Origin: Membranipora membranacea | Lineage: Eukaryota; Bryozoa; Gymnolaemata; Cheilostomatida; Membraniporidae | Reading direction: 5' to 3' | NCBI GenBank assembly: GCA_914767715.1 | Contig: OU612075.1 | Coordinates: 18,786,001-18,850,000 of the forward strand | DNA: 64,000 nucleotides | Translations under genes and position numbers: made by a program | In this document: piece by piece, positions 49,406 through 63,500 of the stretch | Position numbering within the stretch: position 1 is the stretch's first letter | Layout of the letters: every line of letters starts with the position of its first letter | Notes under the pieces: model-generated | What the model saw: the letters and a program-made list of their open reading frames with translations, nothing else | Database searches by the model: none | Told to the model about the DNA's origin: nothing

Positions 49406-52400
49406 TTACCATCTGGTGAACAGAAGGGCACACACCAGTAGTCCAACAGACAGGGATACTGAGCTGGCTGCCTGAGTTGTTGTTGTGAGTACTCCGAGTA
49501 GCCAGTATTTGTTAACCCAAGCGTCGTTACAATTATTACCTTCGCAGCATCTAATGCAGGCCTGTAAATCATTAGAAAATTAGAATCATAGATCTATCAG
49601 ACATCAATATATCATAACATCACGGCAGCCAGGAATATCATCGTACAATTTGAACGCAAGCAGGTTGAATAAGATGATGGTCTTAATTAAAGAATTAATG
49701 GGATATCCCCAACTAACTAAACCCCTCAAACCACTTTCAAATGTCAGAAATTCTGTCGACCGAGAACGCAACTGAATCTATACCTCAACACCGCCGGCGT
49801 CTTGACACATTCCATCCATGGTCTCGGCATCACATTCTGTAGGCAGATCAAATGGTGTTCCTCTAATGTTAATATCAGCCAAACAACCTTGATCTGCCCT
49901 GTCATCTCTGCAATCAATCAAACAATTGAACAGATAAAATGTGAATTCTAATGTTTATAAATTATGAATGTATTTATCCTATTGTTTATCGGAAAAGAAA
50001 ACTTGACAGATGACATATTGAGAGTCTGACATAAAGCTTTTGCGACAGTGCGACATTACTATGAAACTTGATCGATGGTCTTGATTTTCCATGTATCTTT
50101 ACTTACTCTGAAGATGTAACTCCATAGCATGCATCTTCACACATAACATCATCAATGCTGCCGTCATAGCCATAGGAACAATGGACATCTCCTATGGAAT
50201 GAAAAACAGTGGTAATATAGGCATATAAAGCTGAGATTTAACCGTTCTATAGCAATATCAGTAATGAATGGGGAGGTAGATTGTTTTCGTAGCAGATGCA
50301 GACACATAATTATCACCAGTAGGGTACTTGACAGTACCTCTCCTTCACCCACAAAGTTTTCACCCATGATAATTAACGTTGAACTATGTTGGCTAGCATC
50401 CAATTTAGCTAATAAGAGGTCATATAAAATAAAAAGGTGAGGTTAGCTACCAATCATGTGATGGCAGTGATGAACGGTGAGGATTGTTTCAGTAGGAATT
50501 GGGTACACATAATTGCTAAAAGCATTGCTTGTCGTTTTCAATTGTTTGGCTCATTTGGGTTCTCAAAATTACCCAATCAGAGTTCAGCCGCTGATATTTT
50601 GTTTAAAAAGTACATTTATAAATCAGATTGTAAAATTGTCAAAAGTAGAAAAAGTTGACGGAAAAATTTCCAGGAAAATAGATGGATAAACAGATAATGG
50701 CTCATTTGGGTAGAACCCTTTTGTGTAACAATGGGGTAATTTAGTTTTCTTGGCTACGGCATATTACACTAACAGGCCTTACGTTTTAAAATAAAGCAAA
50801 TCGGGCATGGGAGTGTTTTATTCATCTCAGGACAAAAGTATTTTTTGTCACTAACTGTCAGAGTAGAAAATTATAAGCTCTATATGTACAAGCGTTTGGC
50901 CCTCTACTATATAAATCAAATCTCAAATAGGTCTCAAGCGAATCGAACGGCATAAGTTTTAAGGCTTGTTATGGGGACTTGGTGCTAACTAGCACCAATT
51001 TTGGGTAGCCAAGGTTAGAGCTGATAAAAAATAAAATTATTGCCAGCTAAAATTCACTATTTCAAACGTGTGTTTTCATCCTGTGAATGCTTTAATCCTC
51101 TCGGGTACATGTCATCAAGGGTCATAGATTTATAATAACTTAACATAATAGCCCTTGCCCCTTGCCTTTCTTTTTATGGTATGAAATCTTTGAAATGTTC
51201 TTAATAAGAAGAAATCTTTCCTCCAACTTAGGTAAAGAGTTATGTTAATATATAGTACACATGTACTCCTCTTCAATGTATTGCGACCGTATTCTTCTTA
51301 CATTAACAGCAAGATTTAAGTTTGAACTTTCATCTCAGTATAGTTAACCCACTGAAGTGCAAACAAACTTTCCGACTTAAACTTAAACACCATCTAGAGA
51401 TTACGGACCTGAATGGGATATGTACAAACACGAAGGGTGCCTACCTATCGTCGGTGCTTTTCTTTTTTAGGATTCCATGGGTGACCCCAAATACAGTACA
51501 ACTAGCTCCGTAAAGATAAATAGTTACCATTTTATCTTCAATGCATAGGTTTGTCTTCTAACTTACTTGTTACTCCATCTTCAGGGCGACAGTCGTCTTC
51601 CGAACAACATCCGATAACTTGCACATCTACCTTAACTAAAGTTGTGCCATCATCGTTAATTAGTGAGACTGTCTCAATGGCACTTGCACAAGTAGCTGAA
51701 GTAAATATTACTGAGCCTGTCCAGCATCCCTCAAACGCAGGCAGCGCTTCTATAATAATGATATAAATAAGCAAATCAGAACTTTTGTGTATGGTAGCTA
51801 AATTAATTTGTGCATCGCGATGGATGGTATATCTCAACTCCCATGGATGGTAGAAGATAGGCTACGATACAATGTGATCTTTTATATGATTGGAGGCAAA
51901 CAAAGCGTTAAAGCTATTGCACAGGTAAACAACAAACCTGTAGTTGTTGCTGGTGTGGTAGTTGTTGTTGGATCTGCAGTTGTGGTTGGTCCTGCGGTTG
52001 TGGTTGATCCTGCTTCTGCTGTTGTTGTTTCGCCTGCAGTTGTGGTTGCTCCTGCGGTTGTGGTTGATCCTGCTTCCGCTGTTGTTGTTTCGCCTGCAGT
52101 TGTGGTTGATCCTGAGCTTGTGGTTGATCCTGCGCTTGTGGTTGATCCTGCTTCTGCTGTTGTTGTTGTTGATCCTGCGGTTGTGGTTGATTGGGTGGTT
52201 TCTGAGGGTGCTACTGTGGTTGTTGTGGATGCTTCTGTGGTTGTTGTGGATGTTTCTGCAGTTGTGGTTGATCCTGCTCCTGCTGTGGTTGTTATGCCTG
52301 CAGTTGTGGTTGATCCGGCGCTTGTGGTTGATCCTGCTCCTGCTGTGGTTGTTACGCCTGCAGTTGTGGTTGATCCGGCGCTTGTGGTTGATCCTGCTTC

Positions 52401-53933
52401 TGCTGTGGTTGTTTCGCCTGCAGTTGTGGTTGATCCGGCGCTTGTGGTTGATCCTGCTTCTGCTGTGGTTGTTTCGCCTGCAGTTGTGGTTGATCCTGCG
52501 GTTGTGGTTGATCCTGCTTCTGCTGTGGTTGTTTCGCCTGCAGCTGTGGCTGGTCCTGCGCTTGTGGATGATCCTGCTTCAGCGGAGGTTGTTGGGGCTT
52601 CTGTAGTTGTGGTGGGCACTGTTGGTGCCTCTGTTGTAGTCACAGTGGCTGAAGAGAAGGGCAGACACAATGTGATAAGGGAAACGGAACACTACGGTAA
52701 TTCAAATTGTACATCAAAGTTTGCAATAACATGGGATTATTAGCAATAGTTGATTAGAGCTCATGAAAAGATTGTTTAAGACCAAATCTCACAAAGTATG
52801 TTGTGATAATATTATGTATTATTTGATATGTACTTTTTACTATTTATTATGTATTCATATTATTTATCATGTTTTATATATTATGTTTATATGTATATAT
52901 GCTACATCTAAATCTTCTTACCTTCACCAGCACAGATTCTGATCTCCATTGTTTTCTGGTAGCAAGCAGAGAATGACCACATGAGATCTTCAGATTTTGA
53001 ATACACTCCTGAGTCACTTAGCATGATGTTTACTTCCTACAACATAATACAATGTTATTTAAACAGCGCAGTCTAGAATAACTGTGGTCGTATTTAAAGT
53101 ATTCGGGGCCTGAAATCGTAACTCCTGCTTTTGGATTTTGTTGTGTTTGTTTCAAACTGAATTTATATCTACGGAATAAGGTCAAACTAAGTACACTATC
53201 ACAAATTTGTACTGAAAGGCCTAATAGCTATAGGATTAAAAGAATTCACCGTGCAATTTCCACTACTGCAGGTGTCAGAGACATCGGATTGCATTCTCTC
53301 CACATGTGCACAGGATGAAAGTTTCTTGATGTCAGGGTTAGGGGCTCTGTCTGTTTTACAGCCGACAGCGTAACCTTGGATAAGATGGGGTTTTCCTTTG
53401 CAAGTGATTGCGTTGATGTCTCCCACCAACACTGTCAACACAATATTTGTGGATATAAGTCATCATAATAAGATGCCCTGGTGTAATCCAAGATGATTTA
53501 TTTGGTTTATTTCACACAAAAAAAAACCACTTCAGAATGTATAAAATTTGGAGGCAACTGATGAGTCCAAATAAACCCATCTACCAGAAACTTCCAACTT
53601 AAAAACTGATATAAGCTTTCATATCACTAAATTTAAATTCAATTTTATAGTAATTATATGGAGAATTTTTTGAAAGTATCTTTCTGGATAATAATACTGA
53701 ATTCAGACTAGGTGTGGTGACGGCCTGTAGGGTGTTATCTCCGCTTACACATTGTAAGTTTGTTCCATGTAGCGGTCTGCATGCCTCAAAACTCCATGAC
53801 TTATAATGCATTCTGTTGATGTATCAAACTTTTCGCCAACAAGAAGTTTATTTGCAGTAACAAAAATTATTTATTACTTACCATTCATAATAAACAATGC
53901 AGCTAGCATCCTCATTTTTGCCTGGTGTCTCAT
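49406..53933 (-). CDS. LU-mucin gene C: GPI-anchored Ly6/uPAR-type protein with Thr/Ala/Gly/Ser stalk
   Basis: Eight coding exons: 53933-53882, 53431-53250, 53036-52922, 52648-51938, 51749-51567, 50191-50107, 49907-49784, 49561-49406 (1608 nt, 535 aa). Same layout as A and B: signal peptide (MRMLAALFIMN core), seven-Cys N-terminal region, stalk (117-354), five-Cys module (EGCWTGSVIFTSATC, VIGCCSEDDC), ten-Cys LU domain ending CIRCCEGNNCN, GPI tail LSVGLLVCALLFTRW. The stalk is a third repeat type, STTTAGETTTAEAGSTTSAG, with a higher-order unit of about 20 residues. The LU domain differs from A and B at several sites (VHC for VLC, GGVE for GSDE, one residue fewer before NCN). All splice sites are canonical. 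The 5' intron is swollen by a 2.5 kb minisatellite. Confidence 0.88.
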
Positions 53934-53980
53934 TTCTAGGAATACAAATGAACAAGATTTTACTTCATAACAAAAAGTTT

Positions 53981-56489
53981 GATTAATCAGTATGATACAG
54001 TTCTTCACTAGGCGATTAATCAATATGATACAGTTATTTACTAGGCGATTAATCAGTATGATACAGTTATTTATTAGGCGATTAATCAGTATGATACAGT
54101 TATTTACTAGGCGATTAATCAGTATGATACAGTTATTTACTAGGCGATTAATCAGTATGATACAGTTATTTATTAGGCGATTAATCAGTATGATACAGTT
54201 ATTTACTAGGCGATTACTCAGTACGATACAGTTATTTACTAGGCGATTAATCAGTATGATACAGTTATTTATTAGGCGATTAATCAGTATGATACAGTTA
54301 TTTACTAGGCGATTAATCAGTATGATACAGTTATTTACTAGGCGATTAATCAGTATGATACAGTTCTTCACTAGGCGATTAATCAGTATGATACAGTTAT
54401 TTACTAGGCGATTAATCAGTATGATACAGTTCTTCACTAGGCGATTAATCAGTATGATACAGTTATTTACTAGGCGAATAATCAGTATGATACAGTTATT
54501 CACTAGGCGATTAATCAGTATGATACAGTTATTTACTAGGCGAATAATCAGTATGATACAGTTATTCACTAGGCGATTAATCAGTATGATACAGAGGTTA
54601 TTTACTAGGCGAATAATCAGTATGATACAGTTATTCACTAGGCGATTAATCAGTATGATACAGTTATTTACTAGGCGATTAATCAGTATGATACAGTTAT
54701 TTACTAGGCGATTAATCAGTATGATACAGTTATTTACTAGGCGATTAATCAGTATGATACAGTTATTTACTAGGCGATTAATCAGTATGATACAGTTCTT
54801 CACTAGGCGATTCATCAGTATGATACAGTTATTTACTAGGCGATTAATCAGTATGATACAGTTCTTCACTAGGCGATTAATCAGTATGATACAGAGGTTA
54901 TTTACTAGGCGATTAATCAGTATGATACAGTTATTTACTAGGCGATTAATCAGTATGATACAGTTATTTACTAGGCGATTAATCAGTATGATACAGTTAT
55001 TTACTAGGCGATTAATCAGTATGATACAGTTCTTCACTAGGCGATTCATCAGTATGATACAGTTATTTACTAGGCGATTAATCAGTATGATACAGTTCTT
55101 CACTAGGCGATTCATCAGTATGATACAGGGGTTATTTACTAGGCGAGTAATCAGTATGATACAGTTATTTACTAGGCGATTAATCAGTATGATACAGTTA
55201 TTTACTAGGCGATTAATCAGTATGATACAGTTATTTACTAGGCGACTAATCAGTATGATACAGTTATTTACTAGGCGATTAATCAGTATGATACAGTTAT
55301 TTACTAGGCGATTAATCAGTATGATACAGTTATTTACTAGGCGATTAATCAGTATGATACAGAGGTTATTTACTAGGCGATTAATCAGTATGATACAGTT
55401 ATTTACTAGGCGATTAATCAGTATGATACAGTTATTTACTAGGCGACTAATCAGTATGATACAGTTATTTACTAGGCGATTAATCAGTATGATACAGTTA
55501 TTTACTAGGCGATTAATCAGTATGATACAGTTATTTACTAGGCGATTAATCAGTATGATACAGAGGTTATTTACTAGGCGATTAATCAGTATGATACAGT
55601 TATTTACTAGGCGATTAATCAGTATGATACAGTTATTTACTAGGCGAGTAATCAGTATGATACAGTTATTTACTAGGCGATTAATCAGTATGATACAGTT
55701 ATTTACTAGGCGATTAATCAGTATGATACAGTTCTTCACTAGGCGATTAATCAGTATGATACAGTTCTTCACTAGGCGATTCATCAGTATGATACAGGGG
55801 TTATTTACTAGGCGAGTAATCAGTATGATACAGTTATTTACTAGGCGATTAATCAGTATGATACAGTTATTTACTAGGCGATTAATCAGTATGATACAGT
55901 TATTTACTAGGCGATTAATCAGTATGATACAGTTATTTACTAGGCCACTAATCAGTATGATACAGTTATTTACTAGGCGATTAATCAGTATGATACAGTT
56001 ATTTACTAGGCGATTAATCAGTATGATACAGTTATTTACTAGGCGATTAATCAGTATGATACAGAGGTTATTTACTAGGCGATTAATCAGTATGATACAG
56101 TTATTTACTAGGCGATTAATCAGTATGATACAGTTATTTACTAGGCGATTAATCAGTATGATACAGTTATTTACTAGGCGATTAATCAGTATGATACAGA
56201 GGTTATTTACTAGGCGATTAATCAGTATGATACAGTTATTTACTAGGCGATTAATCAGTATGATACAGGGGTTATTCACTAGGCGATTAATCAGTATGAT
56301 ACAGAGGTTATTTACTAGGCGATTAATCAGTATGATATAGTTATTTACTAGGCGATTAATCAGTATGATACAGTTATTTACTAGGCGATTAATCAGTATG
56401 ATACAGTTATTTACTAGGCGATTAATCAGTATGATACAGAGGTTATTTACTAGGCGATTAATCAGTATGATACAGTTATTTACTAGGCG
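53981..56489. repeat. 33-bp minisatellite, ~75 copies, in gene C 5' intron
   Basis: Unit CGATTAATCAGTATGATACA + GTTATTTACTAGG. Variants include TTATTC, TTCTTC, TTATTT, CGAGTAATC, CGACTAATC, CGAATAATC, CGATTCATC, and 36-bp units with AGG or GGG inserted after CAG. Variants recur in the same local order, so blocks of several units were duplicated. Because 33 and 36 are multiples of three and no unit contains stops in certain frames, open frames of about 780-800 codons exist on both strands; these are not genes. It lies between the 5'-UTR exon and the signal-peptide exon of gene C. Confidence 0.97.
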
Positions 56490-56899
56490 GTAAAATTTGT
56501 TTTGAATACCTCAGGAAGCTAATATAGTAAAGGATGATTGAACTCTTAAGCAGCGTAATTTTTTCAAACTTGGTAACTTGTAAAAATTTATCTGAGTGTG
56601 TTTCCTTCCTGCTCATGAATAGCAACATACTTGTTAGCACAAATGTTGTCTATATCTCCCCAAAAATATTGGGTGAAACGTGAATTGGCAGCAGAGGTAT
56701 TTTGCTTGCCAGCACGGCATATAAAAATTATAAGTTAACATGAATTTATGTGTATACAAAACAACATATGTATAGTTTTCAATCCACATAAACATAAATA
56801 ATTCTCAAATCTAAAAACTTAGAAACCTACTTACTTGCAACGTTAATGAAACAGACTGGTTGATATATCTTCAAAGCTCCAATACACGACTCGGCTCTT

Positions 56900-56983
56900 C
56901 TAAAGTCAAATCACCAGTAACCCGACGACAGCTCAGGGGTCTAAATTTATGTTGGGATGTGTAGCCTATTGCTGCCAGGCAGC
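56900..56983 (-). promoter_or_regulatory. Core promoter of gene C
   Basis: Minus strand: GCTGCCTGGCAGC (56983-56971), CATAAATTTAG (56951-56941), then a 5'-UTR exon with donor at 56,834 containing CAACCAGTCTGTTTCATTAA. Confidence 0.65.
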
Positions 56984-56999
56984 GGCCTTGACTGTTGTT

Positions 57000-59150
57000 T
57001 TTTTCTGCTTTAGCAACAAGCAAGATGCTTTTGTTGCTTTTTTATTTTCTAATTCTAAAATGTAATCAACTGGATATTTTTTTACTCCTTTGTTATAGCT
57101 GTATTATTTCAATTGATAAACACAATCAATTGATTCAGTTTTTGGCAAAAATTAAACAGCTCCTTGCCGATGCCAGGTTCAATGTATCATATTCAAAGCA
57201 ACGTAGTTAAGGACTGAAAGGCACTTTATCCGAAAGAAACAGACCAAACTTGAAACCCTGTAATAGTTAAATGCAGCCCTGCCGTTTGCCTATGTCCGTC
57301 CATGTTTAGGGAGCAATTGAACCTACCGTCTATGCTAGGCTGACACTGATATACAAAATAAAAAAAGGACTGCAATGCGAACGGAAATTTGCCCAGTGTT
57401 GCCGACATAGACAGACATGGGCAGACCACATCATGACCAAAACTTGGCAAGATTATCTTGTCCGCCGCACACCTTTAATGCAATGGCATCCTACAATACC
57501 AAGTTTCAACGCTGTAAATGTGTTTAATTTTGTATGTAATAGACTATGTAGAAAAGTATGATTCCACTTATTTTTTAAAGAGAGCAAAACCTTTTTACAG
57601 CTTTTACCTTATTCAAGGGGGATTCTTTTTTAACAATTTTATGCACCCAGTAAAAGTTTTATTTTATGTAAACTCTGGAGAGAGGGCTTTAAAATCAAAC
57701 AAACATATCCAGCAGTTAAAAAACAAATGATCAACAAAAGACCACCACAAACACAGAGAGTTTGACTAAATTTCCATGAAGAAGTGAAACAGCTCAGAGG
57801 CCCTCATTTAAAACTAAACAAATTAAAAATTTGTTGAATCACATAACTTTTTTCAATACCTTTCCCCCACACCCAGGGTACAAACTTGTTCCAAGTATTA
57901 ACAAGATCGACAAGCAGACAGCTCTGGAAACACGTCACGATTCATTTTGGGACAAATAGCTTGGAAAACTTTCTCAGGGAACTATAAGATTTAGTAAGGG
58001 AAAGTTGGTATATAGGAGATGCACCAAGGTAATATTTACAGCATATGACATATAAGAAAGACCATACTATACATATTTGCGACCAAAGGCACAATCAGAC
58101 AATTATTGAAATTAATTATACAACAATAGTTCTGTTCAACAAAAAAGCAAATTTTGGAGATTTGTGAAAATGAACTTTTATGAGACTGCTTCGACGCCTG
58201 ACAGCAGAGGGATCGCCTCGAGTTCACATACTGATAAATGACCTCAGATCGGCGATCTCATAAATAATGGCAACTTAAAGTTCTCCTCCAGGCAGTATTA
58301 ATGAATCGGACAGCTTTCTAGGTCGGTAAGTATTTGTTTTATGAATTATTCGTAATTATGCCACATGGGGTCACATGGTAGAACCTGCACAATTCAGTTT
58401 AGCAACTGTCAATTCCCGTCTGGACCTCTAACTATACCGGAAGCTCTATATATTTCCAGACCTTGGCAACTCAGTTGTAATAACACTGTTGCTAGGGGTT
58501 TCTAACGCTATAATTATTAACAGGTTCAATAACTAATTATTTTTTGTGAGCTGCGAAATAAATAAATTGTCAAATGATTCCAAGTTAATCAACAATATAG
58601 GTAAACTGAATAGTTGTATTCTGCTCACGCTCAACTGTTTACCTGTCTCCTTGACAACGGGGTTGAATACCTTAGTTACTCTCATTCCTGATCGTTTGTA
58701 GGAATGTTTTTGATACATGACTAGGATTGACAAAATGAATTCATGCTTCAAATGTTGTTACACATTCTGGATGTAACTTAGTATTAGAAAAACGTAGAGT
58801 GCACTAAAAATAAACAATCAAGTTGTGTTTGTTCACTTTTATGATATCATGCAGTTAAATGGGTCTAGTTTTTTTTCGGTTTAAAAATAATTGAAATATT
58901 GGTCCCATTCAACAGGTGCAGTCGGGCCTGGTTAATTCTGTTCGACAGGGATACAAAAGGGTCAGATTTGCTAATAGGACACGCTTGCTAGATAAATTTC
59001 ACTATGAGAGGAAATTATGAGCGGATTTGGTTTGAGCAACCTGGCCTAAAGGCATCATTTACATACAAAAACAGATATCAGTGATTTATGTTAAAGAATT
59101 TTTGTCGTTGCTTGTCAAAAGTATATTCCATTCGCCACCCATCATATGTG
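57000..59150. other. Upstream flank of gene C, no gene seen
   Basis: Homologous in patches to the flanks of A and B (for example the AGCAACTCAGTTGTAATAAC block near 58,465 and CAACTGTTTACCTGTCTCCT near 58,632). Unlike units A and B, no rightward partner promoter or exon was recognised. Confidence 0.5.
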
Positions 59151-59162
59151 CCAGCTAATCAT

Positions 59163-59583
59163 TAGATCAAGTTTAATACATTTGCCTGCATTCCAGTTGC
59201 CCCCTTCCACGGGTCACGCCGCAGGCAAAGGGATCAAGAATTAACTACCAATTGGGATTGTCTTGTTAAATGCATATGACGACACATCGCACCTTTAATA
59301 CACAAAAGTGTGAAGGGAGGCAATGCACAAAGGGTATGAGTTTGGCAGAAAGTGCCAGTTTGAGCTGTTCCCAAGATTATAAATCCTCAAACTCAATTGA
59401 AAGGGTGTGTAAACTATTTTCGCCATATCGCTCACAAGAATCACCAAACACCATCATGTCTGACATATGATTTGATTCTTAACATTTGAATGGCTGTTTC
59501 TAGTTGGTGGTCCCTTTGCCTGCGGCATGACCGATGGATCGGAAGCAACTTCAAATGCAGGCAAATGGACCAAACTTGGTCTA
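59163..59583. mobile_element. 421-bp MITE with ~80-bp TIRs and 9-bp target duplication
   Basis: The left end TAGATCAAGTTTAATACATT + TGCCTGCATTCCAGTTGC is inverse to the right end, whose reverse complement reads TAGACCAAGTTTGGTCCATT + TGCCTGCATTTGAAGTTGC. Pairing continues through the GCCGCAGGCAAAGG region. GCTAATCAT flanks it directly on both sides (59154-59162 and 59584-59592). A 9-bp duplication fits Mutator-like elements, but an 8-bp reading would fit hAT. No transposase. Confidence 0.82.
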
Positions 59584-59592
59584 GCTAATCAT

Positions 59593-60540
59593 TAAATAGG
59601 AATGATAAATGACACACGACTGTCTAGCTAGCTACATGCAAGATAAAAACGACATGTGCAAAGCACCTTGTGCATGAGGTCAAAGATAATCGGGTTGTCG
59701 TCGTAAGTCTTATCTCAAAACCCTACAAAGGCCAACAGAAACAGGATATGAATACAGCAAAAGTAAGTGAGACGAGTACGATGTCAGCTTTGTTTTGGTT
59801 TATTCCCTCATACGAGCTCAAAACACAAATCAGCCTCGAGTTAACTCATAGGGTTTCTCCTTGACATAAAGCGAATGCATCATAGTCAAAAATCATGGAA
59901 AACCTCCTTAATCTCGATGGCATCATAGAATAATGCACATGATTGGCCAAAAATACTGCTATCTCCCCATTTGAATCAGTGTAAAAATGACAGAAATGGA
60001 ATAAGGCTTCTTAAACATGCTTTATAAGTTGTGGAGCAATAAGAGAAATAGTGAACAGAGCAACTTATGCAACGTCAAAAATATTCGGTAGTAATAAAAG
60101 TGACTAAATTAAATGATGATAAAAGTTGAGCCTGATATCTTGGGAAGACGTGGACCATGATGGCTCAGGGGCAAAAATTTATATAAAAAATATCAGCAAC
60201 ATCAGCAGTGTAATGGGCCTTGACTGTAAGCGGTGGATATTACAGCATCGATGTTTAGTGAAAACAGACAACTGAAGCTGTAATTTTACAGTCAAGGTAC
60301 TTAACTTGTCACTGGGGTAAGTATAAACACACACAGGCGGAAGGATTGTGGAAAAAAAGGTAACCAATGGTAGCACATATTCAATAATTTATCATAAAAA
60401 TGTTGAAAAACTTGAAACCTCATAATATACAATTCAAATCCACTTTAAACCTCCAAGTTCAGCCTCCTTGTCTGAGGGAGAGAAAGGAGGCGTCATATAG
60501 AGGATTCCGAGTGAATGGTGCATTATGGGTACAGGATATA
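59593..60540. other. Spacer between unit C flank and gene D
   Basis: No gene recognised. 59,780-59,880 matches 40,590-40,690 beyond unit B (TTTATTCCC(C/T) then AGGGTTTCTCCTTGAC). Confidence 0.45.
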
Positions 60541-60545
60541 CAGGT

Positions 60546-63500
60546 TTAGTTTCTCGTCACTAGGAGAGAAAAGAGCATAAGAAGCAGAGAGGGGACAATC
60601 GCCGAAGCAGCATCTGTGCCGGATTCTCCATCATCAAGTATGCCAGACTTAGATACAAAATCCTCGTTACATTTGGCACCTGTACAGCATCTCAAGCACT
60701 CCTAAAGATAGAAATATTTATTATTATATTATTTATTATTACTATTACACCTTTTTTTTGATGTTTTCATCTAAGTATGTTATAAACAAAAGAAAATAAC
60801 AACCTGGTGACCTCTTAAACAAACAAAAAATGCTCAAAAATATGAACTTATAGATAGTAAGTGATGCTTGGTGTGGTTGATTTTATTACGCTAGTTTACA
60901 AGTTGTTTTAATGTTTGATATTATTCAGATGATTAAATAGTTCCAACTACATTGTAGCTAACATAAATAATGGTATAGTATTTGCATGAGGAAAAAGTTT
61001 GCCTTTTATCAAAGCTGGAGATCAGTTCTTTTATCATAGCTGGAAATCAGTCCTTTTATCATAGCTGGAAATCAGTGACGCCTAATAATATTATCAGGCG
61101 CCACACGCCTTATTTTTTTTAAATCAAAGTGAATTTGATATTAGAGAGTTATCTCCTCATGAAATATAAGCATATTCTAAGCTTTAAACTTCTCTTTGCA
61201 TTTGCTCTTTCAGCATTGACTAACCTCTTCACTGTTGGCGTCGACACATGAGCCATCCTTGATGGTGTCAGAGCAGGTAGAGATTGAGCTAAAGCCAGTA
61301 TCAGAAAGATCGAGATCACTAAGACATCCACGCTCCACCCTTAAATAAAAAAAATATGATGGGTTAAAATCGCTATCCTATCTCTGTCTGAGAAATAACA
61401 GTGCCTGAAGAGCGTGGCCGCCGATTTTGCGCCAAATTGCTCTCAGTTTGCAGGCAGGTTGGAGCACACCTGGGCGTCAATTGAGCCCAGTAGTTGGTAG
61501 GACAATCACACATAACATGTTTCATTGCGATTAGCTAGCCTGTACATATGGCCACACCGCACAATCAATCTTGTAGTTATATCAGGCTGTTTTCCAAAAC
61601 ACAAAATTCATCAATTTCTGCTCTCTAATGTAGCAAGGCTGTAAAAGTAGCAAAACCATTTATTTTTAATCAATTTATGATTAAATGGAAAGAACACTGA
61701 TCGTCTAGGTGTCTAGCTGATCAATATTCTAAGCTAATTCTTGTGTGATCCAAAGTTACTACAAGCAATATCTGTTTCAATACGTCAGGAAATTCATGAC
61801 TCACGATTCATTGTCGTTGGAGTCGATAGAAACGTAAGCAAAGCAGTAAGTGTCACAGCTGACTTCTACGCTGTTTGATGTTCCGCTTCCATAGATACAT
61901 GTGTTACTTCCTGTCAAAATAAGATAAAAAAGTATGTTAAGATCATGCGTCTCATCATTATGTTTGTTCTATAGCGTAATGGGATGGTGTTTTTAAACAA
62001 AAAATTCAGATCTGTAATATTTAGTGTAATAGCAGTGGAATAGATTTTTAATAGCAGTGTAGGCGGTAGGACCAGCAAGGTATTGGGGTTTTTTAATGTT
62101 TAACAAAAATGTGTTGTGTTTGATCAGAGCATTTATCCCACCTCCCATTGAGTCTGAAGGGTACATGTGTGAGATTTACAGGCCTTAAATTGGTACATTT
62201 TGAGACGACAAATTAAAGTATCCTTAACTGTCATGTTATGGGGGCAAGATAATTAAAAACAACCGCCGAATACATGAAATAGAATCATTATATAAGCCCC
62301 GCAATTAAACTAAACTGAGCAAAACATCCACAAAACTAATCACTGTATGTACCATCATTGGTATTATAATAAGATTATATTATTATTATATATGTTAAAA
62401 TCTGTATTACGTATTATATTATATATGCAGACTTACTTGTTACTCCATCAGTAGCTCTGCAGCTGCCTGTATCACAGCATCCGACCACTTGAATCATGAA
62501 GGTAGCCGTGTCGTTACCGTAAGCGTTGGTCAAGTTAACACTGATAAGCTCATCCATGCATGTGGCGTTACTGAATGTAACTGTACCCTCGTAACAGCCG
62601 TCAAAGGTAGGTAGTGCCTCTGTAACACAGTGAAAGTGGTATTATTAATGCATAATACAGACATATATAATACTTATCACATATATATATATATATATAA
62701 ATGATAAAATATATAATATTATATTATATATATAATATACATAATTGAGATATAATATATAGATATATATAGTACAAAACACTACAATATCTTATGTTAC
62801 AATGATTATTTGTCATGGTACCACAAATCATTGTTTCTTTTTAGATATCAAGATATTAGAGGCTGGAAACGATATTACTATCCACCGGGATTGAAACTAT
62901 ACCTGTAGTTGTTGCAGGTTCGGTAGTTGTGGTCATGACGGTGGTTGTAGAAGCTGCAGCCTCCGAAGTAGAATCAGCTGTAGTTGTTGATTCAGCTTGG
63001 GCAGTTGATGTCATAGCAGCAGTTGTCATATCGGTTGTTGGAGCAGCAGTAGTAGAGTCTACTGATGTTGAAGGGGCTGCGGTTGTTGTTGCTCCATCAG
63101 TGGTCGACGCAGCAGCAGCGGTTGTTGTTGGTCCGTCCGTTGTTGTTGGTCCAGCACTGGTTGTTGGAGCAGCGGATGTTGATGGTCCAGCAGTGGTTGT
63201 TGCACCAGCTGTTGTTGTTGCGGCGACAGTGGTTGTAGCGGCTGCAGTGGTTGTAGCGGCTGCAGTGGTTGAAGCGGCTGCAGAGGTTGTAGGGGCTACG
63301 GTGGTTGTTGGGGCATCTGTTGTTGTTGGGGCATCTGTTGTTGTTGCTGCGACAGTGGTTGTTGCTGCGACAGTGGTTGTTGCTGCCTCAGAGGTTGTTG
63401 GTGCAGCAGCTGCAGTGGTCGTTGGAGCAGCAGTGGTTGTTGCTGCCTGAGATGTGGAGGGTCCTGCTGATGTTGTTGGACCAGCGGTTGTTGTTGGAGC

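Larger units (their letters stand above)
48440..58760. repeat. Segmental duplication unit C
   Basis: Collinear with units A and B from the 3' block (GATCGCGAGCTCAATACATA near 48,489) to the upstream block with CCTTGGCAACTCAGTTGTAA (near 58,462). More diverged than A is from B. It is enlarged by the 33-bp minisatellite. Confidence 0.75.

Noticed and set aside
53874-56340. Open frames of about 800 and 780 codons on opposite strands
   Set aside because: They are produced by the 33/36-bp minisatellite, whose unit length is a multiple of three. There is no domain, no codon bias and no reason for both strands to code.
53981-56489. Possible CRISPR-like array
   Set aside because: There are no unique spacers; the whole 33-bp unit repeats, and the context is an animal intron.
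59270-59470. 66-codon frame inside the 59,163 element
   Set aside because: Too short and without any transposase motif; the element appears non-autonomous.
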